62,500 nt of DNA. It comes from Mesostigma viride. Taxonomy: Eukaryota > Streptophyta > Mesostigmatophyceae > Mesostigmatales > Mesostigmataceae. A model generated the notes under the pieces. The model saw only the letters and a list, made by a program, of their open reading frames with translations. It had not been told where the DNA came from and made no database searches. Positions 1 through 10,888 of this stretch are shown one piece after another; position 1 is the first letter of the stretch; the number at the start of each line of letters is the position of its first letter. The stretch spans positions 1 to 62,500 of the forward strand of contig RPFO01000644.1 in NCBI GenBank assembly GCA_009746045.1, given 5' to 3'. Position numbers and translations under genes: made by a program.

Positions 1-419
1 CTCACTTTACTCACTCACTCACTCACTCACTCACTCACTCACGCACTCACTCACTCACTCACTCACTCACTCACTCACTCACTCACTCACTCACTCACCA
101 CTCACTCACTCACTCACTCACACTCACTCACTCACTCACTCACAAATCACTCACTCACTCACTCACTCACTCCACTACTCACTCATCACTCACCTCACTC
201 ACTCACTCACTCACTCACTCACTTCACTCACTCACTCATCACTCACTCACTCACTCACTCACTCACTCACTCACTCACTCACTCACTCACTCACTCACTC
301 ACTCACTCAGCTCACTCCACTCACTCACTCACTCACTCACTCACTCACTCACTCACTCACTCACTCACTCCTCACTCACTCACTCATCACTCACTCACTC
401 ACTCACTCACTCACTCACT
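1..419. repeat. (CACT)n microsatellite
   Basis: Almost pure tandem CACT/ACTC tetranucleotide with scattered one- or two-base interruptions. It starts at or before the window edge and ends at about 419, so its true length is unknown. No stable protein reading is implied. Confidence 0.97.
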
Positions 420-1082
420 GAGTATTGGGTACCTTAGGCATTCGTAGTGCAAGTAGGGAAAACTTGAGTCTGATTTTAGGGTAGTGCAATGTGGAGTTTG
501 GTTTGCTGGGCCACTAAAACCCCTTGAGTGTGACCTTCATGTAATCCAGGTAGGGTAAGGTTGGTTATATGTCATAGTGGTGTATTGAAAAGTAAAAGGT
601 TATATCTTGAAAGCCCTGGTGCCTTCATAATCCAGTGGTTCAGGTCTTGAACTATAGAGATACTCACTAAAAGACTGTGAATTCAAGAACCCAGCCCCTA
701 TGAAATCGGTGTTTGGGTTGTTGATGCTACTACCATAGTTGTCTAATAATAGTGACGGGATTGTTAGCTCTACTACTATAGAATACTCCTAAATTATTGT
801 CATGTGTATAGGTTTGGTTTGTGTCACCGGCTGTACTATGAGTGATTGATGACTGATGTAACCGACAGTTTAAGAACGAAATACAATGCTTTGAGTGAAG
901 ATGCTTAGACATTGATCACACCATTGTGGCATGCAACATAAACATATATGCTGTGCTGCAGCACTATGTTCTGTTTAGGACATCAAACAGCATTACATCA
1001 GAATAAGACATCAAAAGTGTGTCATGACAGGATCTCTCTCCTCACATTGAGGATAGACAGTTGTACAAGTATGGCACGGGCC
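420..1082. other. Non-coding stretch, no gene seen
   Basis: AT-richer unique sequence between the microsatellite and the transposase stop codon. Short open frames here lack any recognisable motif. It should contain the 3' UTR of the minus-strand transposase gene and possibly one end of the transposon, but I could not identify a terminal inverted repeat by eye. Confidence 0.5.
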
Positions 1083-4000
1083 TCAGGCACCAAACACCAG
1101 CCACTTGAGGGCATAGTTGAAATCCGTCTGCTTGGTAAGGGTGTCATGCACAGCCTCCTCGCCCTCCTCCTCCGGGTCCCACAGGACGTTGAACGACCAG
1201 CCTGCCGTTGTCTTCTTGGGCAGCGGCTCGACACGGACCGAGTTGCGTGGCGGTGTGTTGGCGATGGTACCGTAGTACCACTTCCAGTAGGGCTTGCCGT
1301 CATCCCCCACCACATCCCACAGCTGGCAGATGCGCCTGCCAACCATGGACTCAGGGGTCAGCTGAGAGAGGTGCAACACCTGGGCGGCCAGCAGCTCGGA
1401 CGCCACAGGTGGGTCGATCTTCTTATCCTGCATGCGCTTGTACGCACCCTCCTTGTACGCATGCGGGTCGTCCTTGTTGGCATGCGGGTCCCACTTGATG
1501 ATGACGCGAGCCTTCTTCGTGGGTGACGCCTTCTTCTTGGGCGACGCCTTGGAGGAGGTGGCGGGGCCCGCCTTGGTGGTGGTGAGGCCAGCCTTGGTGG
1601 TGGCGGGGCCCGCCTTGGTGGTGGTGGGGCCCGCCTTGGTGACGGTGGGGCCCGCCTTGGTGACGGTGGGGCCCGCCTTGGTGACGGTGGGGCCCGCCTT
1701 GGTGACGGTGGGCGCCGAGTGAACCGGTGGGAGGACGTCTGTCTCGTCAATGAACGGTGCCACCTCCTCGGAATCCTCGAACGTTGACAGGCGTTTCATT
1801 TCGTACCGCCTCTTGAATGGCACCTGCACCTTGTCACCATGATGTGTCACAGTGGGGGGGGATGGCTCGTCGTCGTCCTCGTCGTCGCAGAGGTCGTCCT
1901 CGTCGTAGTCCTCGTCACTGTCCTCGGCATATGACACCTGCACGCAGTGAGGTGAGGTAAAGCAGCAGCAATGATGATGTCTGTCATGCGTGTACGGGCA
2001 AGAAAACCAGCACGGAGACTGTGTACGCTGGACTAGGGAACCCCATGCATACTAAAATGGGTCACAAAAGTACCGCTACCTTAAGGGTTACACACTCACA
2101 ACTCCTACATTGCAAACAATAACAAGCAAGGGACAATCTGACAAGCATGGACATACCTTCTTGCGAGCCGCACGCGTGCGCTTGCGTGGGGGCACGGCAG
2201 CTTCGCCATCTGGGCGGGCATTGGAGGTGGTCGCGGCCTCCACCACAGGGGTCGGGACAGCTGGCGCCGTCTTTGTGTTGTTGGTGGATGAGCCCGCACG
2301 CCCCCTCTGCTTCTTGGTGGGCGGGCCACCTTGGGCAGCATTGTGGGCGGCCAGCGTCTTCTTGCTGCCCCATACGCGGCACTCCTCGGGGGTTTGTAGC
2401 CCACCACCCCCCTCTCACCTGCTGCATCTGACGCAGGGGGGGGGGGCAACCCAGTTGGGGTCGACCTCGAAAACGGTGCCTTCAGCGGGCATGGAATCTG
2501 GACCGGGCGTGTTGGCCAGGGGCACCCGCAAGGAAGCAGCCTCAACCTGTTACATACATACAAGGCAAACACACACACACACGGTGCGAGGCAGGCCAAC
2601 ACGCAAAAAGTCAGCTAAAGGGATTGTGCGGACAGGACAAGTATCAGTTGGTTTGCCAAGTTGGCGAAGTCAGCCAGTGGTCCACACATTGCAAAGGCAC
2701 ACCAGCTGAGTTCTTTTGACATGGTGTCAGAGGATTGATGAAAATGCTCGACTACGCGAGTTATTAGCAGCCTGACTTACCGCATCAGCGTTGGGAGTGA
2801 CCGCCAGTTCCTCGTCAGTTGGGCGTGGGACCTCGTATTTCGTGAAGCCCTCGGGGCAGACGAGTGCGTCGCGCTTCGGATCCCGCTGGAGGCTGACGGC
2901 ACAGCCGGTCTGCGTCCAGCCCTTCATGATGGTCAGCCTGCCCTCAGGCCCGCAGAGGCGGATCCAGGCGATAGCCACGGCATTCTGGATGATGATCCGC
3001 GTCTCGGAGGCGTTGGGCGGGTCAAGCCCATCGCGGGCCCTCGCGTCCATTATGCGGGTGACCTCCGCGTCAAACCAGCGCTTGAACACGGCATTGATGC
3101 AGCAGTCATTTGGCTGCCACAAGTGGGTCATGTTGCCCGGCCCATACCACGGCAACACCCCCATTTCCCGGAGGACTTGCCGAAAGGCGGGGGAGACCTG
3201 CATGCACCGATCCACCGCAGCACCAAAACACCCAGGCATTGGAAACGACACATAAAAAAAAGAGAATATTAGTCTCCGGCATCATCATCACCACATGCCT
3301 TGCAGCCAACATGCACATGCACTGAAACGAAACAAGCCAAAGAAAATTGGGGTAATAAGGAAGGAAACACATGCCCACCTGAACAGCGAGGTTGTCCAAG
3401 AACAAGAGGACGTCACGCTTGCCGTACTTGGCGTACAACTTCTTCAAAAAGGCTTCAAACAGTTGCAACCACACCTCCGGGGCGTGGTCGCTGAACCAGG
3501 CGGAGGCCTGAAAGGTGACAACCGCCTCAGGCATGTACTGGTTGGTCTCGTAAGCCATACGAGCCACGTTCTTACCCGCGCCGGGGAAGATGATGAGGGG
3601 GGGGGCATGTCAGCCAGCCAGTTCTCGTCAAAGGGGGAGTGGGGGGCGGTGGTCAGGCAAACGGTAACTGCCCGGTGCTTGTAATCCACCTTCTTGGTGC
3701 CCATGTTCACGTGGGACGCCCCTTTCTCCGCGAAGCACTTGCCCTTCATGTTCCTCAAGGCAAGGCCCACCTGGTCCATGTTAAACCGAAACGTGCCGGT
3801 AGCGGGGCCGATGGGGAAACGCCCCCAATATGGGTCCCTGAGCGCCCTCAAGCCGCTGTTCAAACCGGCGACGATGAGCCCGGAATGAAACTGCTGCAAC
3901 GCGGGCAACGCCTCCTCCATGGTGACATTGCGGTGGTTGCTCGCCATCCGCGTGACAAGGCCCCGTCGGCACGCGAACTCGCGGGCCCACGTGTCGGAGT

Positions 4001-4677
4001 ACGCAAAGCCCATCCCCGCCGTCGGGTAATGTTTAGCCATCAAGATCTTGGCCTGTGCTTTGACGACGCTGCAATACGATTGGGAAAAACAGGCACGCAA
4101 GCAATGAGAGGGCGACAATCAGCAAGCTTTTGCGCTCCTTCGAATGTTCACCAAATACACATGCCGCTGTTTAAAGACAGAAACTACCCATCAGTGTTTT
4201 CAGCAAAACGAAGAACAAGGAAAGCATGCAAACTTACGCAAGCACAGGGGCTCTCTTCTGGCTGACGATCCAGTCCCTCAAATCCGCCTCCATTAATGGA
4301 AAGCGGCCTTCTCGTTGTTTGCCGGGCACCAACCCTCGGCCCGAGTGGTTTTTCAGGCTTGGGTCATCAGCCATGGCACGGATCTTCGCCTTCGTCTCAG
4401 ATTCCAGCCACCGGCAGACGGTCGAAGTGCTCACTCCATATTGCTTGGCGACGGCCGACGGCGTGGTAGTTCCCTGTTCGATACACGTGACTGCGACAAC
4501 TTTCTGCTTCGCGCTCACGAGCGTGACCAGCTTTGTCTTGGGTGGCTCCAGGATGGGCGCCGCCTTGTCGTCAGCGGTGGGCAAAACATTGTCACTATTG
4601 GCCGGAACGCGCGCGCACAGCTGCGGCTGTCTCCGCCGTGGTTTAGCCCCACTTTCTTTGCCTGTGAAGTTAGTCAT
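1083..4677 (-). CDS. pogo/Tigger-like DDE transposase, five exons
   Basis: Likely exons on the minus strand are 4238-4677, 3379-4068, 2781-3197, 2157-2546 and 1083-1937, joined by GT-AG introns with compatible phase. Exon 1 has a psq-type helix-turn-helix (AVAKQYGVSTSTVCRWL). Exon 2 has a second DNA-binding half (CENP-B/Tc5-like) and the first catalytic Asp (FNMDQVG). The second Asp is in LFLDN just before the exon 2/3 junction, and the third is in LWQPNDCCINAVFK in exon 3, the usual DD(D) layout of pogo transposases. Exon 4 carries basic, nuclear-localisation-like stretches (PPTKKQRGR, PPRKRTRAARKK). Exon 5 has an acidic run, a TVTKAGP repeat and a possible Tudor-like segment (YWKWYYGTI). 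One frame break lies in a G tract near 3597-3608. An in-frame TGA at 2415-2417 could lie inside a 54-nt intron. The transposase call is firm; exon 4 and intactness are not. Confidence 0.8.
1560..1712. repeat. Coding 21-bp tandem repeat in the transposase tail
   Basis: Successive 21-bp units encode TVTKAGP, TTTKAGP and ATTKAGP variants on the minus strand. The units are nearly identical at the DNA level (1605-1712), pointing to recent slippage that kept the frame. Confidence 0.85.
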
Positions 4678-4963
4678 GGGGCGTGGCTATGGCGCCAGCC
4701 CTCGTGGTGGGCACACGTGTACAGTATGGATGGTGCGCACACTTGGGTTGTGCGCAGGTCAGGTTGGTGGTGGATGTGCCACAGGACGACCGATGCTCTT
4801 TTTTATATGCAAATTTGGGCGCCAAACTCAATTTGCACCGACTTTGCCAGATATTTGCCGACCTACACGTGGCTGAGTTGACGTTTCGCGGGCATCGGAC
4901 GCGCGGGTTAGTCAGTGTTGCGAATCTGACCATTCGCAAATCGGCGTCGGGCCTGGATCTGGC

Positions 4964-5176
4964 GCCTCGCAATTTGAAATTTGCCGTCTCATTAGGTACG
5001 CAATCTACCGACTTGCGTACATAAGTAGTACTGTAGGACGGCGCAAGGGCGCAAGTGCGCACTTGTCGCGCCTCGCAATTTGAAAATTGCGGTCTCATTA
5101 GGTACGCAATCTACCGACTTGCGTACATAAGGAGTACTGTAGGACGGCGCAAGGGGGCCAGTGCGCAACTTGTCGC
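4964..5176. repeat. 106-bp tandem duplication
   Basis: The block starting GCCTCGCAATTTGAAA at 4964 recurs at 5070, and GGTACGCAATCTACCG at 4995 recurs at 5101, giving a period of 106 bp. The copies differ by a few substitutions and small indels. Confidence 0.9.
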
Positions 5177-5185
5177 GCCTCTTCA

Positions 5186-5250
5186 CCGTGTACACCCGGC
5201 ATGTATACCCGGAGTGTACACCCGGAGTGTACACCCGTGTGCACCCGGCA
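5186..5250. repeat. TGTACACCCGG short tandem cluster
   Basis: Several 13-14 bp units of the form GTGTACACCCGGA. TGTACA within the unit is itself palindromic. The cluster recurs at 5447-5495 and 9457-9510, always beside a copy of the GCGTGACCCACAACG palindrome arm. Confidence 0.85.
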
Positions 5251-5257
5251 GTGCAGA

Positions 5258-5308
5258 CCGAAGTGGAGCGTGACCCACAACGACGTTGTGGGTCACGCTA
5301 CACTTCGG
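5258..5308. repeat. 51-bp imperfect palindrome 1
   Basis: Two 25-bp arms (5258-5282 and 5284-5308) flank a single central A, with one mismatch. The inner core is GCGTGACCCACAACG facing CGTTGTGGGTCACGC. Confidence 0.92.
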
Positions 5309-5354
5309 CCCACCGCCACGCTCAAGTGTCGGCGCTTGCATACTGTACATATGT

Positions 5355-5403
5355 TATGTAGTGGCGTGATCCACAACGTCGTTGTGGGTCACGCCACTAC
5401 ATA
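5355..5403. repeat. 49-bp imperfect palindrome 2
   Basis: Two 24-bp arms flank a central T at 5379, with one mismatch. It shares the core of palindrome 1 but has different outer arms (TATGTAGTGGC). The two inner arms make 5284-5378 a 95-bp segment bounded by 15-bp inverted repeats, which is MITE-like. Confidence 0.9.
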
Positions 5404-5584
5404 CAGTGCATACAGGGCCTTAGCGTGTGGCAGTAGACCGAAGTGCACCCGGCGTGTACACCTGTGTACACCCGGAGTGTACACCCGTGTGCACCCACTT
5501 ACAGGCGGACTTGAGGATGAATTACCATCCTTGAAAAAATGATGTTTTGACGTAGGTGGTCGGAAAGTTGCACGAACGGCAGCG

Positions 5585-8500
5585 ATGGCAGACGGCTTGG
5601 CTACGTCGGCGGAGAGAGTGAAGGACACACTGGCCACCATGCGCTCGACATTGCGTGAGCCGGTAAGTACAGTAGACGGTTACGCAGTTGGCGGGTATAA
5701 TTTCATGTTACGCGGCTGGGCATATTACGGAGACAAGGTCGTTGTCCCTGGCGTTATGCAGGCAGGTGATGCGTGGCCGGGCGCCATGCCCTTTTTGTTT
5801 TTTTTGGGCCAACATGCACCTGATGCTTTTCGTCGGTTGTTGACAACCCAATCTGGTGGCTGGCATCCATGCTTTGGACGTACGCGGGCCGGGATGCACG
5901 TGCACGGAGCGCAGGTGAACAATTGCAAGACACCGAATGACTTCGTCAGTCTGTCCAGAGATTTTAAGGGCTCTCCCGTTGAGAGGCTCGTCGTTACCTT
6001 ACACACGAAACAGGAGTTACACAGGCGCAAGGATGACCTGAAGAAGCTGGCTGGCGATACGTGGGACGTCAACGCATGCACGGCCGCCGTAAGGTTTTCC
6101 CTGTAATGTAGCTACAATGTTGTTGCTTTCTGTTGGATGCATTGCAGGTAGAATGCTAGGCCTTGAACCAACCGGCCGAGGCACATGGGTGACGTCTCTG
6201 AATTTGTGGCATGGGGTGTTCCTGGTTTCATGCTGCTTCAATGTACATGGATGCCGTTTGTACGCAGCATCGACGACTGAATGAGCACCAGAATAAGCGC
6301 GCTGCAAAGGTGTGGCCTGTCAAGAGTGAGCGCGATGCAAAGCTGCGGAAGCTTGGAGCCTCAACATCGTCTGCTGATGAGCAGAAAGAGGCTGAAGGTG
6401 CAGCGCCGGTTGCGTCTGGGGGTAATACACGGCAACCAGCGACGCAGGGTCAGCTCGCAGTCCTTCCCCCGCCCCTAACCTCCGCCTCCCCCCCAATGCC
6501 GTCCTTGGCTCTCTCAGGGGGCTTATCAAGCCTCCCACATGCGGACAGTGCTGCCCGTGCTGGCTACGAGGTAGCAATTGAGGCGCAACATCTGCTTCGA
6601 GCTGCGCTAGAGGCTTTGCAAGGCGTGACAGCAAGTGCGGCGCCAATCCTTAAAGACCCCGTTGCAGCGGGTAATCTGGCGCAGGCAGTCGTGACCAACC
6701 AGATACTCGCGCAGGTAGGGCTCCTGTTATTTTGCACTGAGTTTACCTGTTTATCGGGTTGTTTGTTGTGTTCAAGCAGTAACGTCTTATCTGAGCATCT
6801 CCATTGTTAGGATGTCCACGGCCTTGGCACACCGGGCTTATTTACAGCAATAATCTGCCTGGTGATGTGTGTGATCGGCACTGTGTGTTGCAGCTCATGC
6901 GCGTGGCATCAGCAGCCAATCGGGGCAGCGGGGACGAGGCCGCCACGGCGGTGGTGGGCGGGGGCAGCGGGGACGAGGCCGCCACGCCGGTGGTGGGCGG
7001 GGGCAGCGGGGGTGAGGCCGCCACGGCGCCGGTGGGCGGGGGCAGCGGGGACGAGGCCGCCACGGCGGTGGTGGGCGGGGGCAGCGGGGGTGAGGCCGCC
7101 ACGCCGGTGGTGGGCGGGGGCAGCGGGGACGAGGCCGCCACGGCGGTGGTGGGCGGGGGCAGCGGGGACGTGGCCGCCACGGCGCCGGTGGGCGGGGGCA
7201 GCGGGGACGAGGCCGCCACGCCGGTGGTGGGCGGGGGCAGCGGGGGTGAGGCCGCCACGGCGCCGGTGGGCGGGGGCAGCGGGGACGAGGCCGCCACGCC
7301 GGTGGTGGGCGGGGGCAGCGGGGGTGAGGCCGCCACGGCGGTGGTGGGCGGGGGCAGCCGGGATGAGGCCGCCACGGCGGTGGTGGGCGGGGGCAGCGGG
7401 GGTGAGGCCGCCACGGCGCCGGTGGGCGGGGGCAGCGGGGACGAGGCCGCCACGGCGCCGGTGGGCGGGGGCAGCGGGGACGAGGCCGCCACGCCGGTGG
7501 TGGGCGGGGGCAGCGGGGGTGAGGCCGCCACGGCGGTGGTGGGCGGGGGCAGCCGGGATGAGGCCGCCACGGCGGTGGTGGGCGGGGGCTAGCGGGGGTG
7601 AGGCCGCCACGGCGCCGGTGGGCGGGGGCAGCGGGGACGAGGCCGCCACGCCGGTGGTGGGCGGGGGCAGCGGGGGTGAGGCCGCCACGGCGCCGGTGGG
7701 CGGGGGCAGCGGGGACGAGGCCGCCACGGCAGTGGTGGGCGGGGGCAGCGGGGGTGAGGCCGCCACGGCGCCGGTGGGCGGGGGCAGCGGGGACGAGGCC
7801 GCCACGGCGGTGGTGGGCGGGGCAGCGGGGGTGAGGCCGCGGGCAGCGGGGGCGGGGTCGCGGCCAGCAATGATGGGTGGACAGTTTCTGAAGATGCGGA
7901 GGAGGTGGACAGTGCTGAGAAGCGCCCAACCGAGGAGCAGGCACGTACGGGGCCTCACGAATTTTTAGACGTGGATGCGTGGGCGGATGCGGCTGAGGCT
8001 GCGGCTGCGGCTGCGGGGGGGAAGCGAAAGCGAAACCCAAGGCCAGCCGCGCCACTGAAGGTGGTGGGTGATGATGCCCCGTGCACGTCTTGCCAGCAGG
8101 GTGCCAGGTTTATGGCGGAGGAAGACTTGGTCGTAACAGGCGAGCATCAACGCGTTATGAAAAACGAAAAAAACTGTTGCTTCTTAGATGCAGCAGTTGA
8201 CGTGATTTTTTTTACCATCTTGTTTGTCTTGCAAACACTTGGCGCCCCAGGACTGTCATTCCTCGTGACACGTCCGCCTGGTGTGCCACATACCCCGGAT
8301 ATTTGCCGTATCGGCTGGATTCTCATGAAATTGATGTTCTACCGGAGTGCTGGTAGGCTGGACATGATGACTAAATGGCGGAACATGCTGTTTGATCAGC
8401 TTTCCAAAGTCGCCCGGGCTCGTGAGCTGCCGATTAAAGTGGGAGGAATGGGGTCCGTCCATGAAGCATTGTCGGTACTTCTTGTACATTTGAAGGGGTG

Positions 8501-9103
8501 CCAGCCTACCTTTACACCCTACAAGTGTGTCGCACGCGCTTCGGAAAAAGAAGATTGTGAACCCCCGCATCCAATCGACCTACGTGTGCAGCACAGTTCC
8601 GTACTGGCACGCCTCATGGACAACGCCGGTTTGTTGGCCAACATGCGGGCTGTCTGCCTGGAAGGCTATATAAGCATCCACCAAGTCGCACGGTGTAAAA
8701 GCTTGGGACCGGAACCGTGCCTGAGGCAGCGTGTCTTTAAAGGCAACCCCGCATACCTGGTGTTTACCAAGCTCCATGGGGAGAAGCGTACCCCTTGGAC
8801 AAGTACAGTGGGCCTCCTTTGCCCGTCGCTTTCAATGTGGAAATTAATGTGGATGAAGACGGTGCCATGTCTAAACGCACAGTGGACCTGCGCCTTGCAA
8901 TTCTCATGCGAGCGTATTTTAAGCACTGGACCACATTGGTGCCTGCAAGCACTGACCCCACCAGGTGGTGCGACGAGTGGGTGGAGTATGATGACCTTTT
9001 GGAAACCGTCCAGCCTCGTGGTCGTCTGAGTGATGTCGTCCAGCAGTTGACCGGCTGCATGTATGGAGCGGTGTACCGTGTGATTACGCCATGCCAGAAC
9101 TAA
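5585..9103 (+). CDS. Minisatellite-bearing protein with C-terminal USP-like cysteine protease domain
   Basis: Start taken at ATG 5585, the first in an open exon running to about 6088, where a donor (GCCGCC|GTAAGG) is seen. Further exons are 6270-6714 (acceptor TACGCAG|CATCG, donor GCGCAG|GTAGGG) and 6893 onward (acceptor TTGCAG|CTCATG). The middle encodes about 23 copies of a 13-aa unit (GSGDEAATAVVGG type). The C-terminal part has NEKNCCFLDAAVDVIF near 8165-8212, like the USP Cys box, and a possible QQD-type helix (GMGSVHEALSVLL). It ends with KHWTTLVP...WVEYDD, like the USP His/Asp box (about 8920-8995). This suggests a deubiquitinase-type fold; activity is unknown. A frame change near 8780 separates the two halves of the domain, and paired indels near 7590 and 7823 shift the repeat frame. 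The N-terminal exon is unrecognised. It is divergent from the transposase gene and may belong to the same mobile unit. Confidence 0.55.
6919..7845. repeat. 39-bp coding minisatellite
   Basis: About 23 tandem 39-bp units, each encoding 13 residues such as GSGDEAATAVVGG, GSGDEAATPVVGG or GSGGEAATAPVGG. Three variant units alternate in longer patterns, a sign of segmental duplication. An extra T near 7590 and a missing G near 7823 change and then restore the frame. The array is open in several frames because the unit is a multiple of three and GC-rich. Confidence 0.95.
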
Positions 9104-9344
9104 CCGAGTGCAGTGTCAATCATGCTCCACGGCTCCCCACCGGGACTCCGCGTAGTTAATTAATTAATGCCAATAAATGTGAATGGTGAGGACAACTTAA
9201 TATCAACTTGTCATCGAGTACTGACCGCGTACATGTGTCTCCCATGCACATGCTGACAGGTTTACTGGGGATTAGCGTGCACTTTAGGTTAGTCAGTCAG
9301 TCAGTTTATTCCCACGCCGGTTATCCGACAGAGTTATATTAAGG

Positions 9345-9580
9345 GGGTTAGTCAGTGTTGCGAATCTCGCCTCCTAAGTCCTACGATAATCTTAGTTAAT
9401 ACTCGTACATTATTACAACTAGGTACTGGTGAACTTATGAACTTTCTACAGAATACACCCGGCGTGTACACCCGTGTACACCCGGAGTGTACACCCGTGT
9501 GTACCCGGGAGTGCACTGCGAAGTGGAGCGTGACCCACAACGACGTTGTGGATCACGCCACCACATACATATGTACAGTA
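9345..9580. repeat. Second copy of the divergent-region repeats
   Basis: Begins with the 23-bp block shared with 4905-4927, in the same orientation. It continues with a TGTACACCCGG cluster and then a palindrome whose left arm matches palindrome 1 (CGAAGTGGAGCGTGACC) and whose right arm matches palindrome 2 (CACGCCAC, ACATAC). The USP-like gene is therefore bracketed by direct repeats. Confidence 0.85.
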
Positions 9581-9599
9581 CATACTTGTACTAGCGCCG

Positions 9600-10010
9600 A
9601 CACTTGGTTAAACATACATGAACATTAATACTTGTGACATGATTAGAATTAATATAATGGTAACCCCTTCTTTGCTGGGTAAATAATAATAGTTAGTAAC
9701 TTGGGCTGGACAACCATGGTTAAGGTAATGGCAACATGACTTGCCTAAAGCATTGTTGTTCACTTTGTCTTTACCACCATGGTAAGGGTACATGGTAACA
9801 TCACTTGGCGTGTATCAAATGGTGACTTGGGCTTGACAACCATAGCTAGTGTAGATGGTACCATCACTTGGCTTGATTTATTAAGTTAGACAACTAACTT
9901 GATAAACATTGGAGGCCTGAGGTTCCATGGTTATGGTAGGGGTAATACCAGCATCACTACCCTAACTCATTAATTGAGTGATGTTTAATTGAGTATGTTA
10001 GTGGGAGCAT
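9600..10010. repeat. AT-rich region with an imperfect tandem repeat
   Basis: Two diverged units starting ACTTGGGCT(G/T)GACAACCAT lie at about 9700 and 9826, each ending in a form of CATCACTTGGC. No gene is seen. Confidence 0.5.
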
Positions 10011-10011
10011 G

Positions 10012-10100
10012 TACAATGTGATTTTAATTTTAAATTTAATTAAATTATAACATGCCTCCGCTGGGGGGCCATGTAGCACATATTCCAGTGGGGGGTGGGG
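10012..10100 (-). repeat. LINE/SINE-like 3' tail, minus orientation
   Basis: Read on the minus strand it gives GGAATATGTGCTACATG, a CCCCAGCGGAGG element, GCATGTTAT and an AATTTAATT-rich tail. This is the same order as directly downstream of the LINE ORF at 26759. No LINE coding sequence is attached, so it is a strongly truncated insertion or a SINE-like copy. Confidence 0.6.
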
Positions 10101-10888
10101 GTGGGTGGAAGCTGAACCGCGGGGCCCAAAGGGGGCCATCTATTCTAATCTACTCTAAACCTTTCTAGCCTTGCGCTTGCCCCGCCCTGTGGTGGGGGGT
10201 TTGCCCACAGGGGCAGGCTCATGTGCCAAGACAATGTCTTGCCACAATGTGATATGACTTCCACTATGAGTATAAAAGTCCTCATGGCATCGGGAAGGAG
10301 GGTTAAGGCGAGACATGGGGCCCCCAGCAATATGACCGCCCGTGCATGCAATGCAGCCTACAAACTAATGTTTCACTTAATACAAACTAATGCACAGTCA
10401 ACCTAAACTATACTAGTACGATGAAAGGCTAGACACCCCGGGCCCCACGACGGAGGGCACGGCTATAGCCCGCCGGCTAGCACGGCTAGATGTAGCATGT
10501 TCCTTCCAATATGAACCTAAATCTCCTGCATCAAGTATATAGCAGTCATTCACTTTATATACATGCATGCTGTAGCGAGCAAATAAGTGGACAACTGAAA
10601 GGGGTCAACCAATTTAATTGCAAAGCCGTAGTATGTCTGCAAGCAAGCCTGCCTTTAGATAAGGAGAGTTGGGTCTTATGATACCAGGCTTCCTAACACT
10701 CTAGCAACGATGGAAGTTTATGTTCATCATGGCACTACATCCATGTAAGTACCGCACTGTAGGTTGTCTCCACATATCGCTGATCAATTCTACTTGTGTT
10801 GGAAAGGTTTTTCCATCAGAATAATGTATGCACACACTTTGGTGGGTCACAGAAGGGTTAGCATGACATGCGTCCAGCCAAGGTTGTT
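10101..10888. other. No gene seen
   Basis: Mixed-composition unique sequence between the repeat tail and the stop of the MYND gene. Only short frames without motifs are present. Confidence 0.5.

Larger units (their letters stand above)
4678..5584. promoter_or_regulatory. Divergent intergenic region between transposase and USP-like gene
   Basis: This 0.9-kb segment lies between two genes that start at 4677 (-) and 5585 (+), so it probably holds both promoters; that role is inferred from position. It contains a 106-bp tandem duplication, clusters of TGTACACCCGG and two related palindromes, listed separately. A 23-bp block at 4905-4927 beginning GGGTTAGTCA is repeated exactly at 9345-9367, beyond the far end of the USP-like gene. 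Confidence 0.5.

Noticed and set aside
948-1526. 192-codon plus-strand ORF
   Set aside because: Antisense to the last transposase exon, no motif; explained by the minus-strand coding sequence.
6842-8055. Minus-strand and alternate-frame ORFs over the 39-bp minisatellite
   Set aside because: Shadows of the GC-rich coding repeat. The plus frame that joins the USP-like domain and the splice sites is preferred.
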